From Paguma larvata (taxonomy: Eukaryota; Chordata; Mammalia; Carnivora; Viverridae): DNA of 64,000 nt. This document shows positions 12,106-23,479 of the stretch, piece by piece (the first letter of the stretch is position 1; the number at the start of each line of letters is the position of its first letter). Where the stretch lies: assembly GCA_030068075.1 (NCBI GenBank), contig CM057826.1, positions 58,625,312 through 58,689,311 of the forward strand. Reading direction: 5' to 3'. The position numbers and the translations under genes are program-made. The notes beneath the pieces are model-generated. The model saw nothing but the letters and a program-made list of their open reading frames with translations, made no database searches and was not told the origin of the DNA.

Positions 12106-12530
12106 TGTATCAGTCGTGACTCCTCCCATTACAAGAGACAGAAACCCAACTGCTGGCTTCAGGAACTGATGGATCCAGGTGCTCAGATGTGCCTTCTGTC
12201 ACCTCTCAGCTCTGCTTCCTTCCACTTCAGCTTTTTTCTCAGCTATGCTTAGAGTGCCTCAGAGTCCAGCTTCCTGACTTACATCCCTACCAGCGGAAGA
12301 GAAGCTTGTCTTTCCTGAGAGTTTCACAGAAGTCCCAGGATTGCAGACACTAGATGATTTGGGCACTCCATCTTAAGCTTTGGTCAGATGGAAGGAAGGC
12401 TCCTATGGGTCAGAACCAGAGCATGTGATCATCCCTGCCACGTGGGTGGGGAGTCAGGAAAAAAGAGTCTGTCTCCCCTAACACGTGGACCAAGAGTGGA
12501 GTTGAGATGGTTCTCCCAAAGAAAAACTGG
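12106..12530 (+). repeat. Dispersed repeat, family A copy 3 (unassigned)
   Basis: AGAGACAGAAACCCAACTGC, GGCTTCAGGAACTGATGGATCC, CATCCCTACCAGCGGAAGAG and CCAGAGCATGTGATCATCC follow the same order as the copy at 3330-3800. Confidence 0.5.
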
Positions 12531-12826
12531 AATGTGTCACTGAAAGAGGAGGGGCTGGAAGCTAAGGAGGCAGAGACTCCAAGAAGCCCCCACTAGGGCA
12601 GTAGAATACACTCCAGGCAAAGGCCACTTGCTCTCCTCCAAGAAGGTCATCCGATCATTAGAGGAAACTCGTAGCAACTGAACCCGCCCCAAAGCTTCTC
12701 CTGGGCCTGGTCCTTGGGATCCCCGCTCTACCCCAGAGCACATTTATCTGAGGAGGATGGGCTCCTTCTTGAGGAGCATCTGAAACAACCAAAGGGACAA
12801 AGTGGCTTCTAAATAAGAGAAATCCA

Positions 12827-13071
12827 GGGCGCCTAGTTGGCTCAATCGGTTAAGTGTCTGACTTTGGCTCAAGTCATGATCTCACAGCTCGTGAGTTTGA
12901 GCCCTGCTTCGGGCTCTGTGCTGAGAGCTCAGAGCCTGGATCCTGCTTTGGGTTCTGTGTCTTCCTCTGTCTTTGCCCCTCCCTCACTCAGGATCTCTCT
13001 CTCTCTTTGAAAAATAAACATTAAAAAAATAAATTAAAAAAACAAACCAACAAATAAATAAGTAAATAAAT
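12827..13071 (+). repeat. Feliform SINE
   Basis: GGGCGCCTAGTTGGCTCAATC head and a long (TAAA)n-rich tail. Imperfect duplication AAATAAGAGAAATCCA (12811-12826) and AAATAAGACCAATCCT (13072-13087). Confidence 0.92.
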
Positions 13072-13087
13072 AAATAAGACCAATCCT

Positions 13088-13270
13088 AGGCTGCAGGCTC
13101 TGATCACCTACCTGCTGGGTGATCTTGGGCAAATCCTCTCCCTTCTCCGAGCCTCGGCTTCCTAAACTATGAGCTGTTAGTAAAAATACCCGCCTCACAG
13201 GTTCGCCATGAGGATTCTGTGAGTTTACGCAGGTAGAGGACTTGGGAGGGTGCTGAGTAGAAGATAACAC
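13088..13270 (+). repeat. MIR SINE
   Basis: GGTGATCTTGGGCAAATCC, CTCCGAGCCTCGGCTTCC and CAGGTTCGCCATGAGGATTC are the MIR core and the segment after it. Confidence 0.7.
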
Positions 13271-13277
13271 TCAAGAG

Positions 13278-13298
13278 ATGGTGATGATGATGATGATG
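13278..13298 (+). repeat. (GAT)n microsatellite
   Basis: Seven or so GAT/GGT-type triplets just after the MIR. Confidence 0.75.
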
Positions 13299-13379
13299 GA
13301 AAAAAAAGACAGAGGAAGAAGAGTTGACGACGATGTTGGTGCCAGACTTTGGGCTTCAGATTCAGAGGGTTCTGAGCTG

Positions 13380-13565
13380 GAAAGGACCTTGGAAAGTCAC
13401 TGGGGCCATTCAATTCCTATGATCTACACAGAGACCCTAAGAGATAGGACTTGGCTTTGCTCAAGTTAGGGAAACTGAGGCTCAGAAGGAAGAAGTTTGC
13501 CGGAGGTCTCTGAGCCAAAGAAGCGGCAGAAACCCAGGTTGGTTAGTTCTGAAGCCTGGGCTCTC
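13380..13565 (-). repeat. MIR-like repeat, reverse
   Basis: AGGGAAACTGAGGCTCAGAAGG and GCAGAAACCCAGGTTGGTTAG match the antisense MIR pattern. The left part, GAGCTGGAAAGGACCTTGG, fits a different MIR-related repeat better. Confidence 0.5.
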
Positions 13566-14384
13566 TACCTGCGACCCACCGGCACGTTAATGAACTCTTT
13601 CGGTCCAGCAGAATACACGCAGTGCCTCCAAATGGGCACCCCCGTTATCCTGTAGCTTCGCACCCACGCACTGGAGGAGGCGCCCCCACGTTGTAGGACT
13701 CTCGCCTCTTTTTCTTGGAGCTTTCTTTCTACCCTCAGTGAGCAACAGACCAAAAAGCAAACTAAAATAAAACAAAAGAGAAAGAAAAGGAAAGGGGGAA
13801 AAAATCCTTCTTTTTAAAACTTTAAAGAGAACACAAATTACGAGAGCCACCCATACTTCAAAAGCAATTTCACATCTGCGCCGCAATTCCTCCGCTCACA
13901 AATGCTCACGGATAAGACCAAAGCTGTGCACTAAAGACAAAGTGGGCCGCCTTGCCTCCCCCCACAGACGGTGTGAAGCCGTCACGCACATCCATTTCAG
14001 TCTTGGCCACCACGCTATTCATCAGTGTTGGCCCGTGAGCTGTTTAAAGAAGTGTCTTCTTACCGTGAAAAGAAGAAAGTCAAAGTAAAACCATCTTCGG
14101 ATACATTTCTGAAGAGCTGAAAGGAACCAAGGAGAGCCAGAATCAATGCCCGCGCATCACTGGTTCTCTTGCGAAACTCCGCTTTACACAGACACGTACG
14201 CTGAAGCGGCTCATGTATAAGGTCTCTTTGGGGCTTAGAAGGAAAGAGACTAAAACACAGCCTTTTGGACATATGTTTGTACACGGATACTTTCTGCCTT
14301 TCTATCGGCAGCAACAGCACTGAGCACTGCCTTATTTTGAGCAGACAGTTAATGGTATTATCTAGACATGACTAAGCCTTCCAT
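13566..14384. other. Unique sequence, no gene recognised
   Basis: No repeat or exon I can name. Confidence 0.45.
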
Positions 14385-14800
14385 CTCTCTGTGGCAGACG
14401 CTGCTGGGTGCCTATTCAATAGCCATTCTTCTCCTCTTCCATCCTTCCTGGTGAAATCTCTCTCCAATAACAGAAACTGGAAATCGCAGATGCTTTCTCA
14501 GAGTCCTTTGAATTTATATCACTGACCAATGAAATGTAAGAAGAAGTCTATAAGGATTTGGAAAAAAAAAATAGATGCAGTGGGAGAGGTCTGGTGCCTC
14601 CTGCTTTAGGTATTACCCTGTGAAGGTGTGATGGCTGGAGCCGCACAGCCATTTTGCAACCATGAGGTGACAGGCTTAAAGACAGAGAAAAACGGGCTAA
14701 GGATGGCAGAGCCGAAGGATGGAAAGACGTCAGCTTCTTGATGACAAGGTTGAATCATGAACCAAGCCCAGCACACCTACTTCAAAGACTACTTGATATA
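14385..14800. repeat. Possible old LTR or DNA-transposon remnant
   Basis: TATCACTGACCAATGAAATG, GCCATTTTGCAACCATGAGG and GATGGCAGAGCCGAAGGATGG resemble an old dispersed repeat. The family and even the class are uncertain. Confidence 0.35.
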
Positions 14801-15474
14801 TAAGAAACTAAAAGTATTTGAGAGTTAAACCACTCTTAGTTGAGTATTCTGATACTTGCAACTGAAAACATTCCAAGCGATACATTCGTGAAACCATGCC
14901 TTATAGATAAGGAACTGAGATGACGAGAAGGCGGGTCTGCCCAACTCCGGTGATATGTCCGGGGTACGGTTGAATCCACTGGTCTGGAGCCCTGGCAGCT
15001 GTGTCTGCACCACACGGTCCACCTCCTGGCCACAGCTGATGGTACCAGGGATGGACCCCTCACCCAGGCTGAGTCCGTCTGAGGTCTGTCTGCTGGGAAC
15101 TGAGAATTGGGGCTCAGAGACAACTAGAGAGCTTCTGCATGGAAGTTTGGGGGAAATGTACACAGAGAGACGGAGGGAGGCTGTGTTTGGACGAGTAACC
15201 AGAAGCAGAGAAGACAGACTCAACGGCTCCAGAAAGGGAGAGCAAGATGGAGTCAGTGGTGGACCGGTGGCATTGACCTTCCCGTTCTGGGTCCAGGTCA
15301 TTGTGATTTTCTACCTTTGGGTTCGCTGAAAGCCCCCCGTTTCCTGTGTTTAAGGTGGTTTGAAGTAGAAGTTTCTTTCTAACAGCCTTGCCAGGATCCC
15401 AAGATGTGGGTGGCAAAGGGGGGGTAGAACTCACTCCTCCTGACTTTTCGCTGTACCTGCTGCCTCCGAAAGCC
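14801..15474. other. Unique sequence, no gene recognised
   Basis: Several overlapping open frames on both strands up to about 158 codons, none with a family resemblance. Confidence 0.45.
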
Positions 15475-15477
15475 GTA

Positions 15478-15725
15478 ACTAACACTTACGAGCGGTTCCC
15501 GAGGGCCAGGCACTCTCCTACGGCGCTTCACAGGTGGTATATTCACACAGTCCTGTTGATATTGCAACAGTCCTGAGAGAGAGGTCCTGTTACCAACCCC
15601 ATTTTCCAGAAGACGAAACAGAGCCTCAGACGTTGTCAGTAACTTGCCTATAATCACAGAGCCAGCCTGTGACCGAGCCAGGATTCGAACTCCAAAGCTT
15701 AAGCTCCTTGTAACCACTCTGCTTC
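15478..15725 (-). repeat. MIR SINE, reverse, near full length
   Basis: GGGCCAGGCACTCTCCTACGG, CCCCATTTTCCAGAAGACG, AACTTGCCTATAATCACAG and CCAGGATTCGAACTCCAAAG run in antisense MIR order. Confidence 0.78.
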
Positions 15726-18439
15726 ATGGTCTCACTCTTCTATTCCTTTCCCCCTTCGTACCACCTAGTAGACAGACAAATCTTCCAGGTGTCTTCAGTG
15801 GGTGCATCCAAACTGTCTCCTGTCTTGCTGTGTTTCTCATAATACCTTACATACACCTGGGAGCCCCCATGCTTGAGCAACCAACTGCCTGTTACTTCCA
15901 ACTGGAAGGTAACCAAGGGGAAAAAATCCAAGAAGGCTTCCTGGAAGAGGCACTATTTGAGGAGAGTGTTTACAGATGAGTTGGAATTTGCAGGACAAAT
16001 GGAATGGAGAGGGAGAGTATACTAAGTCAGAGCTCATGGTTGCCAGGAAAGATGCTGATTTTGGCTCTTTTAAACAGGAAAACAAACTCCTTAAAAGGAT
16101 ACTTACTGGGAGCTCACAGTACTGCTGGGAGGAATGGAGTACCACATCGGACAGCACAGCCAGGAGCACTGCTCTAAGTTACGTTACGGAATTGGTCCAG
16201 TGAGGACCTCCCACCCCCCACCCGCAGCACCGCAGCACCCCCACTAGTCCCCGAGGGGGTTCCCGCACTCTCTTCCACTCTGCTCCAACAGCTCCTGGTC
16301 TCAGGGCCAGGCCACGTACACCTGATTGGCAGAGCACGGGTCACTCGCATTGCCCTAGCTGCAGAGGAGGATGGGAAAGTAGGTGTTGCCCTTCCCATAT
16401 CCTATTCCGAGGGATGAACTCTGTACCCACCAAGACTCACGGGAAGGGCATTCAGATGCTTGATGGCCACAGCCAATGTCAAGTGTCCACTGTGGGGGCC
16501 ACTTAAGGCAAAGGAACGAACCGTGCAAAGGCACAGAAAGCACGTGCCTGTCTTGGCTCAGGGCAAGGAGATGGTCGCTGGCCCCTTGGGGTATATATTT
16601 AGTGCTGAATTATGCCTCCTGAATTGCTATTTGGACAGCCTTTGCATTTCAATGTCTTCTGTCTGCAAGGGCAGACTCTGAGTTCTTGTCGGGCCTCAGA
16701 AGGCCTGGAGGGGTGCCAAGTGTTCCCGAGAGGTTCAACTGCTGCTGCTGAGGAGGAGGAGGAGGAGGAGGAGGAGGAGGTACGGGTGACGGAAGGACAG
16801 AGCCCCGACGCAGGAGCCTCTGGTCCGAGGCCCAGCTCCCCAGACGAGCAAGTTCACAAAGGATCCCAGCCTCTGCGCAAGGTCATCGTTGTGCATGAAA
16901 ACGCCCTTCCAGAAAACACCAGAGCCCCGTGGAGTACGGTTCTGAAACGGTCAGCTGCCACCTGTCCAGCCCCTCCTCCCAAGGTCCTCTGCGGGCACAA
17001 AGCTCAGAAGGGGGAGGGGCCACCGTTTCTCTAGTTCCCTCCCCCTCTCCCAGCCATCAATGACCTAGGACTTCCTTCACCCTTCAAGTACTGGCTAGAA
17101 ATCCTGTTCCGGACTCTGGCCCCAATAAAGCCAAACCGAACGAATGTCAGACAGTAGCAAGAACACAGCCAGAGCCCAGGGTTTTATGTTGGAAAGACAT
17201 AAGGTGTCTCTGGCCAGGGCGGTGACCCGTCCTGTCTCCACTCAGTCTCCTTGCCTTAGAGAGCAGCAGCTGTGGGAGCCTGTCCTCAGAGATGCTGAGG
17301 GGACAGTTTTTAGACAGGGCCAGAGAAGGCGGCAGGGACAGGTGAAGGAGGACTGAATTCAGGGCATCTGCCTTCCCTGCCGCTCCTGCTCACCCAAAGC
17401 GACTCCTCTCCTGGCTCCTGGAACAGCAGCTTGCACAGTGGCCCGAGCCAGACGCCTGGAAGTCACCTTTAACTGTCCCTCTTCCCAGGCTAAGCATCCA
17501 AACAGCAGCTCCAGGACTTCACTCAGAACCCCCAGTGTCCCAGAACTACCCCAAAGGTGCCCTCCCTGAGACCCTGCCTCTAGTTTTGCCCTCTCTAACT
17601 TCTTGCCCCTGGGGCGCCGCATGGTGGGCGATGTCTCTCGTGGTCCGCTCTTGTACAAGAGAGGTCTGAGATGCCTCTTCGTTCATGGTTCTCAAGGCCA
17701 TGGTTCCCAGTCTGAGGCAATGTCTGGAGACCTTTTCGGCTGTCACACTGGGGCGGGGGAGTGCTGCTGGTGGCTAGTGGGTCGAAGCCAAGACTGCTGC
17801 TAACCACCTTGCGATACACAGGACAGCTCCTACGTGGGGAATCACTCGCCTGAACTGCCAGCGGTGCCCGGGTGGAGGAACTCCGCGTGAAGGCGAAGCT
17901 CCCTCGCCCACGTCCTGGTGGCCGCTCCAGGCCTCCCAGGGGCCACCACAAAGGCTGGCCCACCACAGCTCTGCTATCTTTGACCGCTGTCCCTGAGCGT
18001 CCTGCCTGTGCTGTCACCCAGGACTTTCAGGCCTGGACGCTCCCTTGGGGTGGCCCACAGGGGCCCCCGCCCCCAGAGCCATTACCTCCACTCTAGAGGT
18101 CTCCTTGGCAGGCCTTAAATCACCGTGGCAGCCCTCCCAGCACATCCGGGGAGACGCGAGACCCAGCGACCCTCTGACTGTTCAGAGACCAGTCTCTCTC
18201 CAAAGAGACTGAGGGGGCGAAGAGGGAGAGACAGGCGGGGACTTCTCCCCCAGAATCACTCTGCTTGGGGGAAAAACAGGCTAACCAGCTAAACCAGCAA
18301 CAAAGCCCAAGTCATTCCTTCTGTCCCCCAAGGCCCAGTGTCACACTCACGTGGAAGTTTTGCCAAGCCTGGTGCCACAGATGTCTGTGTTCGGTGGAAG
18401 GAGCTGGGACAAAGATGGCCTGACCCACTGCCTGGCCTC
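15726..18439. other. Unique GC-rich sequence with an (AGG)10 repeat
   Basis: About 2.7 kb without named repeats or genes. A (CTG)4 then (AGG)10 tract lies at 16739-16780; it makes a run of Glu codons in one frame, which is not evidence of coding. Confidence 0.5.
16751..16780 (+). repeat. (AGG)10 microsatellite
   Basis: Ten uninterrupted AGG triplets, preceded by (CTG)4. Likely length-variable. Confidence 0.9.
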
Positions 18440-18640
18440 AACACCCTCCCAACTTTGACTCCTGTGGCTCCCCCAGGTGGAACACAACCCTTGGCTCTGG
18501 TTTCCTGCCTCCGTGCCTTTGCTCGTGCTGCCCCCCCCCGGCCCTGCCCCCGGAAGGTGTTTCCCCTGCTAGCGCTACCCAGAGGCCCTGCCTGTTACGT
18601 GCTATCCAATAAGCTCCCTTTATGCCCACCGTTAGAAGCG
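18440..18640 (+). repeat. L2 LINE fragment, left of a SINE
   Basis: CTCCGTGCCTTTGCTCGTGCTG near 18510 matches the sense L2 3' region. Decayed. Confidence 0.45.
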
Positions 18641-18654
18641 ATCACAGCATTTTA

Positions 18655-18880
18655 TTACTTTTTAAAGTTTATTTATTTATTGTTGAGAGAGACTGAGACA
18701 GCGTGAGTGGGGGAAGGGGAAAGGGCAGGGAGAGAGGGAGACAGAGAACCCCAAGCAGGCTCCACGCTGCCAGTGCAGAGCCCAGTGTGGGGCTCCAAAC
18801 CACAAACCATGATATCATGACCTGAGCCGAAACCAAGAGTCAGACGCTTAACCTGCCTGAGCCCCCCAGGCGCCCCTGGG
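18655..18880 (-). repeat. Feliform SINE
   Basis: Antisense copy from T-rich start to GGCGCCCC head. Duplications GATCACAGCATTTTA (18640-18654) and GATCATAATATTTTA (18881-18895). Confidence 0.92.
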
Positions 18881-18899
18881 GATCATAATATTTTAACGA

Positions 18900-19215
18900 T
18901 ATATTTCCCCTTGGTTTCCTGTCATGAATGTTTAGACTTCATCTTTCCTAATGGACAGTGACTTTTCCAATGGCAGGAGGTCTCCGTTCTTCAAAACCCT
19001 CAGTGCCTAGCACAGGGCTGGCCCATAGTAAGCGAACGGCTATGGGAATAAACAATGCCATCTGGGCCAGGATCGCTCTTCCCATTAGCCTTCTCACAGC
19101 CTCTTCCCGCTGCCGGAACACCCTTCCCACCATCCCCCACCTAGGCCTGTCTGTCCACACTAGGCCGCCGCTCCAACCTGCCTGCAAGTACTACTTCTCC
19201 ATGGAGGCCTCCTCA
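18900..19215 (+). repeat. L2 LINE 3' end
   Basis: GTGCCTAGCACAGGGCTGGC and CATAGTAAGCGAACGGCTATG match the sense L2 3' terminus. The following CCTCTTCCCGCTGCCGGAAC looks like part of a second L2 copy. Confidence 0.55.
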
Positions 19216-19261
19216 GCCTCCTCACCCAGGTAAGCGCCCTGCCACAGCAACCAGTAACAGC

Positions 19262-19405
19262 TGTGCAGTTCATGAGTTCAAGCCCCACATCAGGTTCCTG
19301 CTGTCAGCGCAGAGCCCGCTTTGGATCCTCTGCCCCCTTGCTCTGCCCCTTCCTGCTTGCTCTCTCTCGAAAATAAATAAACATTAAAAAAATAAAAAAT
19401 AGATG
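19262..19405 (+). repeat. 5'-truncated feliform SINE
   Basis: Starts mid-element at CAGTTCATGAGTTCAAGCCC and keeps the CTGCTGTCAGCGCAGAGCC core, TC tract and AAATAAATAAACATT tail. The tRNA-like head is missing. Confidence 0.85.
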
Positions 19406-19419
19406 TCTTTATCATTTAG

Positions 19420-19699
19420 GCCAGTGGTTTTCATCCTGGTCGCACCTCTTAATAGGGCATGAGTTATTTTAGTGGGCTATGACCAATATTCTCTTTGAAT
19501 AGAATAGGAAAGAATAGACTAGAATAGAAAACATTAGAGGGCAACCCACACAGTAAAGGCAAGTAGTGTTTGTGAAAACGTGTTTCTATTCATATTCTCT
19601 GCATGTGCAGATGCTTGTACACTAAATGAAAATGCAAATTATATTTTTTTTACTAGGTATTGAAGGTTTTGTGAAAGCAAAACTTAAAAGCTAGTTTTA
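19420..19699. repeat. Unassigned repeat hosting an L1 insertion
   Basis: Begins TTAGGCCAGTGGTTTTCATC and contains GAATAGAATAGGAAAGAATAG-like runs. It looks like an old dispersed repeat, possibly a DNA transposon. Its sequence resumes after the L1 at 20347. Confidence 0.35.
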
Positions 19700-20330
19700 C
19701 AGTATGGAGGTTCCTCAAAGTATTAAAAATAGAACTATCTTGGATCAGCAAATGCACTATTAAGTATTTATCCAAAGGATATGGAAATGCTGATTCAAAG
19801 GGGGACCTGTGCCCCGGTGTTTATAGCAGCACTATCAACAATGCCACGTTAGGGAAAGAGCCCGAATGTCCATCGACAGAAGAATGGATGAAGAAGATGT
19901 GGTGTTTATATACGATGGAATGCTACTCGGCAATCAAAGAAAATGAAGCCTTTGCCATTTGCAACTATGGGATGGAACCAGAGGGTATTAGGCTAAGTGA
20001 AATAAGTCAGTCAGAGAAAGACAAATATCGTATGATTTCACTCATAGGTGGAATTTAAGAAACACAACAGATGCACATAGGGGAAGGGAAGGAAAAATAA
20101 AATAAAAAGAGAGAGGGAGGCAAACCATAAGAGACTGAAATACAGAGGACAAACTGAAGGTTGCTGGAGGAGAGGAGGGTGGGGATTGGGCTAAATGGGT
20201 GATGGGTATTAAGGAGAGTACTCGTTGGGATGAGCACTGGGTACTGTTTGTAAGTGACGAATCACGGGGCTCTACTCTTGAAACCAATACTACATTGTAT
20301 GTTAACTAACTTGAGTTTAAATAAATTTTT
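19700..20330 (+). mobile_element. 5'-truncated carnivore L1 with target-site duplication
   Basis: Terminal ORF2 and 3' UTR of an L1, in sense. It has the classic stretches TTATAGCAGCACTATCAACA, CCATCGACAGAAGAATGGATG and GTTAACTAACTTGAGTTTAA. Flanked by TTAAAAGCTAGTTTTA (19684-19699) and TTAAAAGCTGGTTTTA (20331-20346), 15 of 16 matching. This is a target-primed reverse transcription product, dead on arrival and without an intact ORF. Confidence 0.93.
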
Positions 20331-20574
20331 TTAAAAGCTGGTTTTAGGTAAAGATTCTGTTACTTGCACCCAAATGCATCATACCCCACACAGCCCCTCT
20401 TCGGCATGCCCTTGAACTTCAGTTCCTACAAGTTAAGCTGTTAACTGAGCAAAAGACCGTTCTATCTGTGTTTAAATTGTTTATGGCAGACATATGAAGT
20501 ATTATAATCATATAATTTAATTAAATATCATGCAAATTAGTGAAATATGAGCATTTAAAAAAAATTGTTGTTTC

Positions 20575-20752
20575 AGGGGTGCCTGGGTGGCTCAGTCAGT
20601 TAAGCGTCCAACTCTGGCTCAGGTCATGATCTCATGGTTCATGAGTTCAAACTCCATGTCAGGCTCTCTGCTGTCAGCATGGAGACTACTTCAGATCCTC
20701 TGTTCCTCTCTCTCTCTGCCTCTCTCTCTCTCTCTTAAAAAAAAACATTAAG
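20575..20752 (+). repeat. Feliform SINE
   Basis: GGGGTGCCTGGGTGGCTCAG head; shorter than usual. Duplications AAAATTGTTGTTTC (20561-20574) and AAAATTGCTGTTTC (20753-20766). Confidence 0.92.
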
Positions 20753-20767
20753 AAAATTGCTGTTTCT

Positions 20768-21184
20768 AAATTGACTACTCTGAAAAAACTCAACGAAGGC
20801 AAGTCCCAGAAAACATAACTGTCAGATGCGGGCGAGGAGAAAACTCCACACAACTGGAGGCAATAAGCATAAAATTCTAGAAGGATCACGCACTTGTATT
20901 AATTCGTAAATATCTGGCCCCACCTTAAAGAAAGTGGTATATGAAAAAAAATACAGAATCCCACTCTGTAAGAAAGGCCAAGAAAAGACCCTTTCCTACG
21001 TCAAAATATTGGTGAATAAGTATATTTGTGTATGTTTTTAATCAAAACAAAATGCTTCGAGCATAGACGGATCATTTTCTTAATTTCTTATGGTAACCAA
21101 ATTTTCCTTTTAATTGGCTGGCTACCATTTTAATTGGCTACGTTGCACAAGGAACTTGGAGGATAATTGTTTAATTTCTGTGTT
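20768..21184. other. Unique sequence, no gene recognised
   Basis: AT-rich, no named repeat. Confidence 0.45.
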
Positions 21185-21340
21185 CTACAACCGATTGTAG
21201 ACTCCACAGGAGCAGAAAACACAACCATCTTGTTCATCACTTTATGCCCTAACACAGTACCAGGCACACAGGAGATCCTTAATAGGTGTTGTTCGGGCGG
21301 ACACATAACTAAAGGAATGAACCAACCAACCAACTGAACA
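21185..21340 (+). repeat. L2 LINE 3' end
   Basis: CCCTAACACAGTACCAGGCAC then AATAGGTGTTGTTCGG and a GGAATGAACC-like end match the sense L2 terminus. Confidence 0.6.
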
Positions 21341-21344
21341 TTAG

Positions 21345-21505
21345 CTCCTATGATCCTCACAGAAGCCTCGTGGGAAAGAAGCGCTGGTATGTTTTTATCC
21401 CAATATTGACAATGAACTTAACTGAGGTTCAGAAAAGCAAACTGACTGAAGGCGCACCACCAGCATGAGAGCCGAGCCAAGCACCCAGAATTTTTAGCTC
21501 ACGGG
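21345..21505 (-). repeat. MIR SINE fragment, reverse
   Basis: AACTGAGGTTCAGAAAAGC, GGCGCACCACCAGCATGAG and GAGCCGAGCCAAGCACCCAG follow the antisense MIR order. Confidence 0.6.
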
Positions 21506-22015
21506 ATTACTCAGCCGCAGGAAGGTTATGACGCAAGGCCATCACATTACCAGAGAGTTTTCATTACATTTCCACTTCCGGTGCTTTGATTTCGTGATTT
21601 CTTTGGAAGGCCGCAGGGAATTCTGAGTCGTGTGAGTCCCATCCACACTTTGAAGGTTATTGCTAAGGTTTTATCAGAGAATTGGTTTTCTTAAGTGTGG
21701 GTCTATGGCTGGAGGTGAACATTTGTTCCCCTAAAAGACAGTGTTTCCGATTTTACTATAGGAATTGATGAGAAGAGATATTTTTGACAGAAATTCACTT
21801 TACGGTTGATTTTGCTGGGTCACATCTATTCAGCTGAGTAAAAGATTCCTGACCATGAGCACTCAGCCGTTTGGAATTAAAGGTCGTATGTCCTTAGTTT
21901 AGCTTTGTGTTTCACCTTCCTTGAGCACCTATTTCTGTTTTTATTCTAGGACATTTATGGTTGCTTATGAAAGAAAACATACAATATAAATGGAAGGTTT
22001 TTTAACTCATGTGTA
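21506..22015. other. Unique sequence, possible conserved noncoding DNA
   Basis: No repeat recognised. Balanced composition and absence of repeats make it a candidate for conservation analysis, nothing more. Confidence 0.35.
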
Positions 22016-22019
22016 CATG

Positions 22020-22170
22020 TTCGAAAATGTGTCTGGGGCATGAGGGAACCTTCTAGGGCAAGTTCTGTATCTTGTTCTGGGTAATGGTTCCCTAGTGTAT
22101 ACGTGTCATATGAGAACTGTGTATTTTACTGTGTATAAGATATTCCTAAATAAAAGCTGTTTTAAATGTG
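22020..22170 (+). repeat. Old L1 3' UTR end
   Basis: GAGGGAACCTTCTAGGGC, GTATCTTGTTCTGGGTAATGG and CTGTGTATTTTACTGTGTATA, then AAATAAAAGC: the usual sense L1M 3' UTR order. Confidence 0.65.
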
Positions 22171-22234
22171 TCTGGCTTTAATTTTACAGAGAGCTGGAAT
22201 GTGGGGGGTGAAACCAGCGCATCCTAAGGTAAAT

Positions 22235-22420
22235 CAGTTCAAGTTTATAAACATTTCTTAAGCACTTACTGTGTACAAGGCACTGTGCTAAACTCTGAAT
22301 GAGAGAGATTATAGAGAGTGTACTAATTATAAATGGTCCTTTACACAAGCTGGGCTCTCAACAAATATTTGTGTAATAAATGAATGAGTTCATTAATTAA
22401 TAGCTGTTACAGACTAAGGG
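22235..22420 (-). repeat. L2 LINE 3' end, reverse
   Basis: CATTTCTTAAGCACTTACTG then TACAAGGCACTGTGCTAAAC is the reverse complement of the L2 terminus. Confidence 0.65.
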
Positions 22421-23029
22421 GTTAAATTTAAGTAGGAAGAGAGATGTATTGTCCCCTGATACTAAAGATGGGTGACTATATGGTTATTCTCTGTAGTCCG
22501 AAATGATAAATCCCCATGGGAATAGTTGGTCTTATCTCTAGAATGTCACTTATGTGAAGATTAACTTGACACCTGCTACCATCAAACCTGACAAGTGGGA
22601 CAGCCCTAAGCAAGCTGCTCAGTGCAGGAGATGAGGAGAAAGAAATAGGAGGGGGATCCTACGGTGTGGTTAAGAAGTCATTGGCCACTTAGCTGTGGAC
22701 TGGAGGGACGGAGCAGAAATAAGTACACGGAGAACTGAGCACAGGACGGAAAGAGCAGGAGTCAGACAACAGTTGTAGATTTCTTTTGAAAATTTTGTAT
22801 GAGAAGCAGAAGGAGATTGGACAGTACCCAGAAATGGACAATGAAACAAAGCTTAGTTTATAATATAGGGGACTTGATTATGTATATAGACTGGGGAGAA
22901 AGAGAAAAGAAAGGGATTAAAAATATCGGGGAGACAGAGGAGATGGCTGTTTAAGTTAAGTGTTGGATAAAATGCGGGGAGGAAGGGAGCAGAGCCTCCT
23001 GCACGGGTTTACCTGTCACCTGCGATTAC
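22421..23029. other. Unique sequence, no gene recognised
   Basis: No exon or named repeat seen. Confidence 0.45.
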
Positions 23030-23440
23030 AGCAGACTTGGCCTTGGCCTCCCTCCTCTCAATCTTACCCCTCAATCCATGCTTCCCAAGCAGCCATGGCA
23101 ATCTGCCTGAAATGAAATCTCATCATGTTAATACTCCTGACCTTTTCAATTCCAAACCTTTTTGATCCACATTGTATAAAATCCAAACTCCTTGCCGTGA
23201 ACTTCAGAGTCCTACGACGGCCCCAGCCTCCTTCTCTAACCCCATCTCTCTCTCTTTTCTCCTTCCCTCACTGTGCTCCCTGACACTGCCCTACTCTCGG
23301 TTCCTGACCTGGGCCAATCTCTTTCCTGCCACAAGACCTTTATACAAGCCAGTCTCTCTTTCTTAAATGCTTTTCTCTCCCACTCATCCTAGGGCTGGCT
23401 CGTTCTTATCTTTTGGGCCTCAGAATTCTGATCACCAATT
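23030..23440 (+). repeat. L2 LINE 3' region
   Basis: TATAAAATCCAAACTCCTTG, CTACGACGGCCCCAGCCTCC and CCACAAGACCTTTATACAAG, in sense L2 order with heavy decay. Confidence 0.6.
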
Positions 23441-23479
23441 CCAAGGTGTAAAGATTTTTCCCACACCACCGAGCAATTC

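Noticed and set aside
16612..17034. Open frame with a run of ten Glu residues
   Set aside because: The Glu run is the (AGG)10 microsatellite. The flanking residues look random and I recognise no gene.
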